The notes below the pieces were generated by a model. That model ran no database searches. It saw nothing but the letters and a program-made list of their open reading frames with translations, and was not told the origin of the DNA. The position numbers were made by a program, and so were the translations under genes. Source: Holophagales bacterium (GTDB lineage Bacteria > Acidobacteriota > Thermoanaerobaculia > Multivoradales > Multivoraceae). Taken from it: DNA of 32,385 bases. The stretch is from positions 1 through 32,385 of the forward strand of contig VXSP01000042.1 in NCBI GenBank assembly GCA_009837885.1, in the 5' to 3' direction. This document shows positions 16,745 to 26,241 of the stretch, one piece after another. The number at the start of each line of letters is the position of its first letter. The stretch's first letter is position 1.

Positions 16745-19041
16745 CCCAACCGGCAATGGCGCACGACTGCGCCAACTGTCCGGCGCACCATCCGGGCAAT
16801 CTCGTCCGGCTCGGCGTCGACATGAGCAACTGGGACTACGTCGTCGCTCTGGCCGGCAACCCGAACACGGGCAAGAGCACGGTGTTCAACGCCCTGACCG
16901 GCTTGCGCCAGCACACCGGCAACTGGCCCGGCAAGACGGTGACTCGCGCCGAAGGCGGCTTCGAGTACGGCGGCGACCGCTACAAGCTGGTCGACCTCCC
17001 GGGGACCTACTCACTGCTCTCGTCCAGCCTCGACGAGGAGACAGCCCGCGACTTCATCCTCTTCGGCCGCCCCGACGTGACCGTGATCGTGGTCGACGCG
17101 ACTCGCCTCGAGCGGAACCTGAACCTGGCGCTGCAGGTGCTGGAGATCACGGATCGTGCCGTCGTCTGCCTGAACCTGATGGACGAGGCGCGTCGCAAGG
17201 GACTGACCGTCGATGTGCGGCGGTTGGCGCGGGACCTCGGCGTGCCGGTGGTGGCGACGGCCGCGCGCTCGGGTGAGGGGCTGGAGGAACTGAACCGGGT
17301 CGTCGCGGAGGTGGCGACGGGTTCCTACCGTTGCCGCCCGCGGCGGGTGGGCGGCCGGTCGCCGGTGCTGAGCGAGGCGACGCGCCGGTTGTCCGGAGCG
17401 ATTCAGGACACCTTCCCCGCGCTGCCGAATCCGCAGTGGGTCGCTCTCCGGCTCCTCGACGGCGACCGGACGCTGGCAACGGCGGTGGAGAACGGTTCGC
17501 TGGCGGAACTCGTCGATCTGGGGGTGCGGGAGGACGGCGACGAAACCGGTCCCCCGACCGTCGCCGAGCCGGAGGCGACCCGAGCGGCCGCCGCCGAGCT
17601 GGCGGAGCCCCCGGTTGCCGCCGAACCCGCGGCCCGCGCCGCGGTGCTCGAACTGGCAGGCCAGTTGCGATGGGGAGTGGGCCGCAACTTCCACCAGGCC
17701 CTGACCGAGGCGGTCTACGCCGAGGCCGCCCGCATCGCCGATCGCGCCGTCTCCCGCGACGGCGAGCGGCGCCGCTTCGACTTCGACGCCGCGCTCGACC
17801 GCCTGGTGACCAGCCGGGTGTTCGGCTTCCCGCTGATGTTGCTCATGCTGACGGTCGTCTTCTGGCTCACGATCGCGGGCGCCAACGTGCCGTCCTCGAT
17901 GCTCGCGACTCTCCTGATCGACACCGTGCATCCGCTCCTGAAGCAGGTCGCTTCCGCCTTCGGCCTGGTCTGGTGGCTCGACGGGCTCCTGATCGATGGC
18001 GTGTACCTGGCCACCGCCTGGGTCGTCGCGGTGATGCTGCCGCCGATGGCGATCTTCTTCCCGCTGTTCACCCTGCTCGAGGACTTCGGCTACCTGCCAC
18101 GGGTGGCGTTCAACCTCGACCGGATGTTCCATCGCGTCGGCGCCCACGGCAAGCAGGCGCTGACGATGGCGATGGGCTGGGGCTGCAACGCGGCGGCGAT
18201 CGTCTCCACCCGGATCATCGACAGCCCGCGCGAGCGCCTGATCGCGATCATCACGAACAACTTCTCGCTGTGCAACGGACGCTGGCCGACGCAGATCCTC
18301 ATTGCTTCCATCTTCATCGGGGGTTTGGTGCCGGCCCATCTCGCCGGCGCCGTCTCGGCCCTGTCGGTGGTCGGGGTCGCCGTGCTGGGCGTCCTGCTGA
18401 CCTTCGCCGTCTCCTGGTTCCTGTCGCGCACCGTGCTGCGCGGAGAGGCGTCCGCCTTCTCGCTCGAACTGCCGCCTTACCGGCCACCGCGGGTCCTGCA
18501 GACGATCTACACCTCGATCATCGACCGGACGCTGATCGTCCTCTGGCGCGCCGTCGTGTTCGCGGCTCCCGCCGGGGCCTTGATCTGGCTGCTTGGCAAC
18601 ATCCGCGCCGGCGACGCCTCGCTCGCCGAGACGCTGATCGGCGCCCTCGACCCGTTCGGCTACGTCCTGGGACTGTCCGGGATCATCCTCGTCGCGTACA
18701 TCATCGCGGTGCCGGCGAACGAGATCGTGATCCCGACGATCCTCATGCTGACGGTGCTCGTCGCCGGCCTGCCGGGAGTCGGCGCCGGCGCCGGCGTCAT
18801 GTTCGAGCTCGATTCCGAGGTCGCGACCGCCCAGGTCCTCGAAGCCGGCGGCTTCACCCTGCTGACCGCCGTCTGCCTGATGCTCTTCTCGCTCGTGCAC
18901 AATCCCTGTTCGACGACGCTGTACACGATCTGGAAGGAGACCCGCAGCGTTCGCTGGACCGCGGTCTCAGCGCTGCTGCCCATCGCGATGGGCTTCCTGC
19001 TCTGCTTCGCCGTCGCCCAGGTCTGGAGGGCGCTCGGTTAG
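16741..19041 (+). CDS. feoB: Ferrous iron transport protein B
   Basis: The 766-residue protein has an N-terminal GTPase domain: G1 GNPNTGKS (39-46), G3 DLPG (85-88) and G4 NLMD (145-148). A variable linker (about 260-350) leads to the membrane pore with its two gate repeats (for example [18 protein letters not shown] and [18 protein letters not shown]). It imports Fe2+ across the inner membrane. An unusual N-terminal extension carries CANC followed by PAHH, a possible metal site. It overlaps the DtxR-FeoA gene by 4 bp, and no separate feoA or feoC follows. Its stop lies 12 bp from the convergent L31 gene. Confidence 0.96.
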   Translation: MTQPAMAHDCANCPAHHPGNLVRLGVDMSNWDYVVALAGNPNTGKSTVFNALTGLRQHTGNWPGKTVTRAEGGFEYGGDRYKLVDLPGTYSLLSSSLDEETARDFILFGRPDVTVIVVDATRLERNLNLALQVLEITDRAVVCLNLMDEARRKGLTVDVRRLARDLGVPVVATAARSGEGLEELNRVVAEVATGSYRCRPRRVGGRSPVLSEATRRLSGAIQDTFPALPNPQWVALRLLDGDRTLATAVENGSLAELVDLGVREDGDETGPPTVAEPEATRAAAAELAEPPVAAEPAARAAVLELAGQLRWGVGRNFHQALTEAVYAEAARIADRAVSRDGERRRFDFDAALDRLVTSRVFGFPLMLLMLTVVFWLTIAGANVPSSMLATLLIDTVHPLLKQVASAFGLVWWLDGLLIDGVYLATAWVVAVMLPPMAIFFPLFTLLEDFGYLPRVAFNLDRMFHRVGAHGKQALTMAMGWGCNAAAIVSTRIIDSPRERLIAIITNNFSLCNGRWPTQILIASIFIGGLVPAHLAGAVSALSVVGVAVLGVLLTFAVSWFLSRTVLRGEASAFSLELPPYRPPRVLQTIYTSIIDRTLIVLWRAVVFAAPAGALIWLLGNIRAGDASLAETLIGALDPFGYVLGLSGIILVAYIIAVPANEIVIPTILMLTVLVAGLPGVGAGAGVMFELDSEVATAQVLEAGGFTLLTAVCLMLFSLVHNPCSTTLYTIWKETRSVRWTAVSALLPIAMGFLLCFAVAQVWRALG

Positions 19042-19053
19042 CGCGGCGCGGCG

Positions 19054-19296
19054 CTACTTGCGGCCGTACCGGCGCTGGAACTTCTCGATCTGGCCGGCGC
19101 TGTCGACGAAGTGTTGGCGTCCCGTGTAGAAGGGGTGTGACGCGGAGGAGATCTCGAGCCGGATCTCGTAGTGCTCGACGCCGTCGATGTCACGGGTCTT
19201 CTCGCTCGTCATCGTCGACTGGGAGATGAACTCGGCGTCCGCCGAGGGGTCGATGTACACGACCGGGTGCAGCTTCGGGTGGATATCGCTCTTCAT
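19054..19296 (-). CDS. rpmE2: 50S ribosomal protein L31, type B
   Basis: The 80-residue protein begins [16 protein letters not shown] and contains [28 protein letters not shown]. It lacks the zinc-binding cysteines of type A L31, which makes it the zinc-independent paralogue often induced under zinc limitation. It lies 82 bp downstream of leuS on the same strand, and 12 bp from the convergent feoB end. Confidence 0.95.
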   Translation of the reverse strand: MKSDIHPKLHPVVYIDPSADAEFISQSTMTSEKTRDIDGVEHYEIRLEISSASHPFYTGRQHFVDSAGQIEKFQRRYGRK

Positions 19297-19378
19297 GGTG
19301 TCTCTCGCTCGGGTTGGGCCCAGGAGGGCGGATACGCCGCGACGCCTCCGAGGGCGGGCGATGATACCCGAATTCCCG

Positions 19379-21948
<2,570 letters not shown>

Positions 21949-21952
<4 letters not shown>

Positions 21953-22623
21953 GGAAACGCCCGCGGCTCGAAGTCTGGCGCGTTCACGATGCTGGCGCTG
22001 CTGCCGGTGGCGCGAATGACGAACAGCCCCTGACGCTCCGCGTGAACCGCTGATTCGCTTTCGCTCCTCAGGTAGGCCATCGCTCCGTAGAGCCGGCGGC
22101 CGCCGTACTCGGGGAACCACTCGAAGAACCGGGAGAGCTTGTTCAGGAAGTGCTTGACGTCGTTCGGCCGGAGCGTCGTCTTGACCTCGACGGCCACGAC
22201 CTCCGCTCCGTTGACCGCCACGATGTCGATCTCCATGTGCTCGCCGTTTCGCCTCTTGTTGGATCTCTCCGCCGTTCCCTCCACGTCGATGCCGCGTTCC
22301 TTCAGCAGAGGTGCGAGGTCGCCCTCGACGAGACTCTCCACCAGCTTCCCCCATTGGGTCGTGAACAGTGCCTCCGCCTTCTTGAGCCGCCGGTCGGTCT
22401 CCTTCATCCGTTCGCCGGTCTCTCGGATGGACGCTCGTAGTTGGTCCATCTTCTCGTCCCACTCCTCGGCCCTCTGGCGGTCCTCTTCGGCCCTCTGACG
22501 GTCCTCTTCTTCGGCCCTCTGGCGGTCCTCTTCAGCCCTTTGCGCGATCCGGTCCAGGGTTGCCCAGACCTTGTCCGGAAGTGAGGCAGCTTGGTCGTTC
22601 TCGATCGCTCGTTCGCTCGTCAT
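21949..22623 (-). CDS. Coiled-coil PD-(D/E)XK nuclease-like protein (DUF3782-like)
   Basis: The 224-residue protein has an N-terminal charged helix (about 20-85) with repeated RAEEDRQ heptads. A restriction-endonuclease-like core follows: [16 protein letters not shown] (92-107), [20 protein letters not shown] (131-150; D133, E146, K148) and [13 protein letters not shown]. Such proteins are common in cyanobacteria and environmental MAGs and have no known function. AGGAGGACC lies about 6 bp before the ATG. The stop overlaps the leuS start, so leuS may be translated from this transcript. Confidence 0.82.
22462..22535 (-). repeat. In-frame 21-bp tandem repeats encoding DRQRAEE heptads
   Basis: Near-identical units occupy 22462-22482, 22483-22503 and 22504-22527 (the last with 3 extra bases), with a partial fourth following. 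They encode heptads of the coiled coil. Units that are multiples of 3 would keep the frame if copy number changes. Confidence 0.75.
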
Positions 22624-22706
22624 GGTGTCGGTCCTCCTGCAGACCTTGACGCAAAGCTATCAACGGAGCGGGCTCCCGGCGTAGGGCCGGGTTAGCATTC
22701 GGGCTC

Positions 22707-23843
22707 ATGGATCCACTGCACGAACAGATGAGGTCCTGGCGCCGGGACTTCCACCGACACCCGGAGCTGGCGTTCGAGGAGGTGGAGACCAGTGGCAAGG
22801 TGGCCGCGCTGCTGGAGTCGTTCGACGGCATCGAGGTCCACCGCGGCCTGGCCGGCACCGGGGTCGTCGGCGTGCTGAAGTCCGGCTCGTCGGACCGCAG
22901 CATCGCGCTCCGCGCGGACATGGACGCGCTGCCGATCGAGGAGGAGAACGAGTTCGAGCACCGCTCGCGGAACCCCGGCAAGATGCACGCCTGCGGCCAC
23001 GACGGCCACACGGCGATGCTGCTCGGAGCGGCGAAGCACCTGTCCGAGCACCGGTCCTTCGAAGGGACCGTCTACTTCTTCTTCCAGCCGGCGGAGGAGA
23101 AGGACGGCGGCGCGAGGGTGATGATCGAGGAGGGTCTGTTCGAACAGTTCCCGGCCGAGGAGGTCTACGGCGTCCACAACTACCCGGGAATGGAGATCGG
23201 CAACTTCGGCCTCTGCGCCGGGCCGCTGATGGCCGCCATCGACGTGTTCGAGTTCGCGGTGACCAGCGCCGGCGGCCACGCCGCGTTCCCTCACGGTACG
23301 GTGGACCCGATCCCGATCGGGGCCGAGATCGTCCTCGCCCTGCAGACGATCGTGGCCCGCAACGTGGATCCGCTCCATAGCGCCGTGATCACGGTGGCCC
23401 GTGTCCACGGCGGTCACGCGGACAACGTGATCCCGAGCCGGGTCGTTCACGGTGGCTGCGTCCGCGCGTTCCTGCCCGAGGTGCAGAAGCTGGTCGAGCG
23501 ACGGATGCGCCAGATCGGCCGCGGCATCTGCACCGCCCACGGCGCCGGCTTCGAGTTTCACTACCGCCACTACTACCCGGCCACGGTGAACCACGCCGAC
23601 CAGACCGAGAAGGCCGCGAACGCCGCCCGCGAGGTCGGCAGGGAAGTCACCACCAGCCTTGCCCCCGTGATGGGCTCCGAAGACTTCGCCTACATGCTCC
23701 AGGAACGCCCGGGCGCCTTCATGTTCCTCGGCAACGGCGAAAGCGCCGGCCTCCACACCCCCCGCTACGACTTCAACGACGATGTCCTCCCCGTCGGCAT
23801 GCGCTACTGGACCACCCTCGTCGAGACGCAGTTGTCCGCGTAG
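22707..23843 (+). CDS. M20 family amidohydrolase (hippurate hydrolase/IAA-amino acid hydrolase type)
   Basis: This 378-residue metal-dependent hydrolase has RRDFHRHPELAFEE (12-25), ALRADMDALPI, HACGHDGHT (94-102) with the metal ligands C96 and H98, PAEEKDGGA with the catalytic Glu (E130) and metal-ligand Glu131, H157 (GVHNYP) and the SAGGHAAFPH dimerisation-domain block. A late MGSEDFAYML segment carries the usual last region. M20D enzymes cleave N-acyl amino acids. No signal peptide is present, so it is cytoplasmic. It is divergent from the nuclease-like gene. Confidence 0.92.
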   Translation: MDPLHEQMRSWRRDFHRHPELAFEEVETSGKVAALLESFDGIEVHRGLAGTGVVGVLKSGSSDRSIALRADMDALPIEEENEFEHRSRNPGKMHACGHDGHTAMLLGAAKHLSEHRSFEGTVYFFFQPAEEKDGGARVMIEEGLFEQFPAEEVYGVHNYPGMEIGNFGLCAGPLMAAIDVFEFAVTSAGGHAAFPHGTVDPIPIGAEIVLALQTIVARNVDPLHSAVITVARVHGGHADNVIPSRVVHGGCVRAFLPEVQKLVERRMRQIGRGICTAHGAGFEFHYRHYYPATVNHADQTEKAANAAREVGREVTTSLAPVMGSEDFAYMLQERPGAFMFLGNGESAGLHTPRYDFNDDVLPVGMRYWTTLVETQLSA

Positions 23844-23882
23844 CGGCGCCCGCGGAACCCGCCCGTGCCGCCGACGCCGTCG

Positions 23883-24788
23883 CTACGCGCAGTTGCAGAG
23901 TTCGATGAAGAAGGCGCGGACGGTGTCGAGGAACTCGGGAGAGTTCAGGGTCGTCATGTGGTTGGCGCCTTCGATGACGTGGAGGCGGTGCTCCTTCATG
24001 ACAGAGGTGAGGGCGTCGGCGTTGGGCTTCAGGGGGTCGTTGCTGCCGATGATGTTGAGGGTCGGCACCTTGTTGATGCGGAGGAGTTCGGCGGTCACGT
24101 CGAGGGCGGCCATGCCGCGGACGACGGCCGCCAGGGCCATCTGGTCGTTCGAGGCGACCATCGCCTGGCCGATCGCCTGAACCTGCTCGGGGGTCGGTGG
24201 TTCCTCGCCGGGCCACAGGAACTCGACGAGGGGACCGCCCCCCTTGCCCGCCTCGAGGGAGGCGGCCAGCGCGTCGAACATCGCGTCGTCGCGCAGTTCG
24301 GGACTGGGCCAGCCGGCGCCGCCGACGACGGCGGACATCAGCCGGTCCGGTGCCAGGGCGACCAGCTTCATCGTGATGAAGCCGCCCATCGAGTAGCCGA
24401 CGACGTGCGCCTGCTGCAGCCGCAGATGGTCGAGCAGGTCGACGACGTCCATGGCCATGCGCTCGCCGTAGCTCGCGGGATCGTGCGGCTTGCCGCTCAT
24501 GCCGTGGCCGCGCTGGTCGACGGCGATGACCTGGAACTCCTCGGCGAGCCGGCCGATGATGCCGGCGGCGCCCCAGTTCGAGGCGGCGGTGCCGGTGATG
24601 CCGTGGAGCAGCACGACCGGGTCGCCGCGGCCCTCGACGAGGTAGTGGATCTCGACGCCGTCACTGGCCGTGAACGACTGGGTCGAGGCTTCGCTTTGCG
24701 CCCAGGCGCCGGTGAAGGCACCTAGCGCGACCAGCGTCGCCAGAACGGCCCGGAACATCGGTTGCCGATACGTCGTACTTCTTCTCAT
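23883..24788 (-). CDS. Secreted alpha/beta hydrolase
   Basis: The 301-residue protein has a signal peptide (AVLATLVALGAFTGAWAQ, ending near residue 31). LLHGITG (60-66) is the oxyanion region, GYSMGG gives nucleophile S133, and GSNDPLKP and EGANHMT supply Asp and His. Esterase, lipase or haloperoxidase-like activity is possible; the substrate is unknown. Starts at 24788 (MRRSTTYRQP) or 24758 (MFRAVL) are both possible and neither has a clear ribosome binding site. It converges with the M20 gene, 39 bp between stops. Confidence 0.85.
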   Translation of the reverse strand: MRRSTTYRQPMFRAVLATLVALGAFTGAWAQSEASTQSFTASDGVEIHYLVEGRGDPVVLLHGITGTAASNWGAAGIIGRLAEEFQVIAVDQRGHGMSGKPHDPASYGERMAMDVVDLLDHLRLQQAHVVGYSMGGFITMKLVALAPDRLMSAVVGGAGWPSPELRDDAMFDALAASLEAGKGGGPLVEFLWPGEEPPTPEQVQAIGQAMVASNDQMALAAVVRGMAALDVTAELLRINKVPTLNIIGSNDPLKPNADALTSVMKEHRLHVIEGANHMTTLNSPEFLDTVRAFFIELCNCA

Positions 24789-24856
24789 GGAGGGGAGGCT
24801 ATCCGCTTTGTTACGCTGCCGCGGAACGCTGATCGGATCACCGCTCACAGGATTCC

Positions 24857-25636
24857 ATGGACATCGAGAGCGCAGCACGCCGCGTCCGCGAAGACGGCTA
24901 CACCGTCGAGCCCGACTTCCTCGACGAAGAGACGCTGGAGCGGTTGCTCCGCGATCTCGCGCCCGTCTTCGAGGCGATCGGCAGTCGGATGACGGACGAC
25001 TACGGCCAGCAGACGATCCATACGCACAACCTGCTGGCCAAGACGCGGGCCGTCGACGAGCTTCTCATGGACGATCGTCTGCTGGGGCTGGTGGAGGCCG
25101 TGCTCGGCCCCGACTACCAGGTCTCGGGCGTCGCCGCGATGCGGCCCGGACCGGGAGACCGTCCCCAGCGGATGCACCAGGACGACGGCCACTATCCGCT
25201 TCCGCGCCCGCACGTTCCGCTGATCGCCAACACGCTGATCGCCCTCGATCCGTTCACGGTGGAGAACGGGGCGACGGAGATCGTTCCCGGCAGCCATCGC
25301 TCGGCCGATCCGGTCGATCCCGACGTGCCGACGTTGACGGTGGAGATGCCGGCCGGGGCGCTTTTCCTCTGGGACGGCGCCGTCTGGCACCGGGGCGGCG
25401 GCAACTCGACACAGAACGGGTACCGACGCTCCCTCAACTTCAACTTCAACCTGGCGTGGCTCAAGCAGCGGGAGAACCAGTTCGTCGGCGTGCCGTGGGA
25501 CGTCGTGGTGGAAATGCCCGAGAAGCTGCAGGCGTTGATCGGTTACAAGCTGACCAACCGCGGTCTGGGCACGGTGGACTACCGCAACCCCATCGAGACC
25601 GTGAAACGGCGGCTGGCGGAGGCCCGGGGTTCCTGA
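24857..25636 (+). CDS. Phytanoyl-CoA dioxygenase (PhyH) family protein
   Basis: This 259-residue Fe(II)/2-oxoglutarate oxygenase has MHQDDGHYPL (106-115) giving the H107-x-D109 pair, GSHRSA (145-150), VWHRGGGNST with distal H178, and NGYRRSLN with the Arg that should bind 2-oxoglutarate. The facial triad appears complete. The hydroxylation substrate is not readable: family members act on lipids, amino acids and secondary metabolites. It is divergent from the secreted hydrolase. Confidence 0.9.
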   Translation: MDIESAARRVREDGYTVEPDFLDEETLERLLRDLAPVFEAIGSRMTDDYGQQTIHTHNLLAKTRAVDELLMDDRLLGLVEAVLGPDYQVSGVAAMRPGPGDRPQRMHQDDGHYPLPRPHVPLIANTLIALDPFTVENGATEIVPGSHRSADPVDPDVPTLTVEMPAGALFLWDGAVWHRGGGNSTQNGYRRSLNFNFNLAWLKQRENQFVGVPWDVVVEMPEKLQALIGYKLTNRGLGTVDYRNPIETVKRRLAEARGS

Positions 25637-25687
25637 TGGGATCGCGGCCTGCGCGAAACGAAGCCCCACCGACAAGGGGAGAATCAG

Positions 25688-26167
25688 ATGACAGCAGCAT
25701 CCGCGACGGAAACCAGGGATAGCGACTCGAAAGCCCGATCGGTCGTCGAGTCAGCCGTCGAAACGGCTCACAAGGTGGCGCTCGCCGGCGCCGGCGTAGC
25801 CGGCGAGGCGGCAGATGTGGGCGCCAAGGTCTTCGACCGGCTGGTCGCCCGCGGCGCGAAGGTCGAGAGCCAGGGCAAGGAGTCCCTGAGCGGCTGGCGG
25901 GACAAGGCCGAGGAGAAGGTGCAGCAGGTACGGTCCGCGGCCGAGAAGGGGATCGAGCAGACCAAGACCAAGGCGCGGACGGGAATCGACGAACACCTCG
26001 AGCGGCGACTCGAGAAGCTCGGCGTGCCCGGCCAGGCGGACCTGGAGGCCGTGATCGAACGGCTGAGCGCGATCGAGGCGCGGCTCGATGCGCTTGAGAA
26101 GCCGAAACCGCGGCGGCGTACGGCGAAGAAGAAGACGACGAAGAAGGCGTCCGCGAAGACCGGGTAG
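25688..26167 (+). CDS. Phasin-like protein with lysine-rich tail (PhaF/PhaI-like)
   Basis: The 159-residue all-helical, charged protein has an amphipathic region (15-105) containing AHKVALAGAGVAGEAADVGAK and heptad-like AEEKVQQVRSAAEKGIEQ. RLEKLGVPGQADLEAVIERL (106-125) then SAIEARLDALEKP resembles the phasin leucine-zipper block. The tail (139-159, KPKPRRRTAKKKTTKKAS) is histone-H1-like. PhaF-type phasins coat polyhydroxyalkanoate granules and tether them to DNA. No PHA synthase is visible here, so this is family-based inference. AAGGGGAGAA lies just before the ATG. The next feature is the REP-like element. Confidence 0.72.
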   Translation: MTAASATETRDSDSKARSVVESAVETAHKVALAGAGVAGEAADVGAKVFDRLVARGAKVESQGKESLSGWRDKAEEKVQQVRSAAEKGIEQTKTKARTGIDEHLERRLEKLGVPGQADLEAVIERLSAIEARLDALEKPKPRRRTAKKKTTKKASAKTG

Positions 26168-26187
26168 GCGGGACCGTCAGGACGGAG

Positions 26188-26229
26188 TCCGCCTTCGGCG
26201 GATGCCGGCGAGGGCGCCGGCGCACCCGG
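26188..26229 (-). repeat. REP-like intergenic palindromic element, copy B
   Basis: On the minus strand this reads GGGTGCGCCGGCG, a C-rich spacer and CGCCGGCAT, followed by TCCGCC-GAA-GGCGGA. It matches copy A in the core, while the second stem has different bases that still pair around the same GAA loop. It lies between the convergent phasin-like and fusion genes and might also terminate transcription. Confidence 0.65.
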
Positions 26230-26241
26230 TCTGGAGCGCGG

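Noticed and set aside
17011..18900. 629-codon minus-strand frame inside feoB, and a plus-frame one at 17331-19229
   Set aside because: Both are shadows of feoB, whose GTPase and pore motifs are unambiguous.
21953..22462. N-terminal extension of leuS in the long open frame
   Set aside because: It overlaps the nuclease-like gene in another frame and is Arg/Gly-rich. LeuRS of normal length begins at the GTG at 21952.
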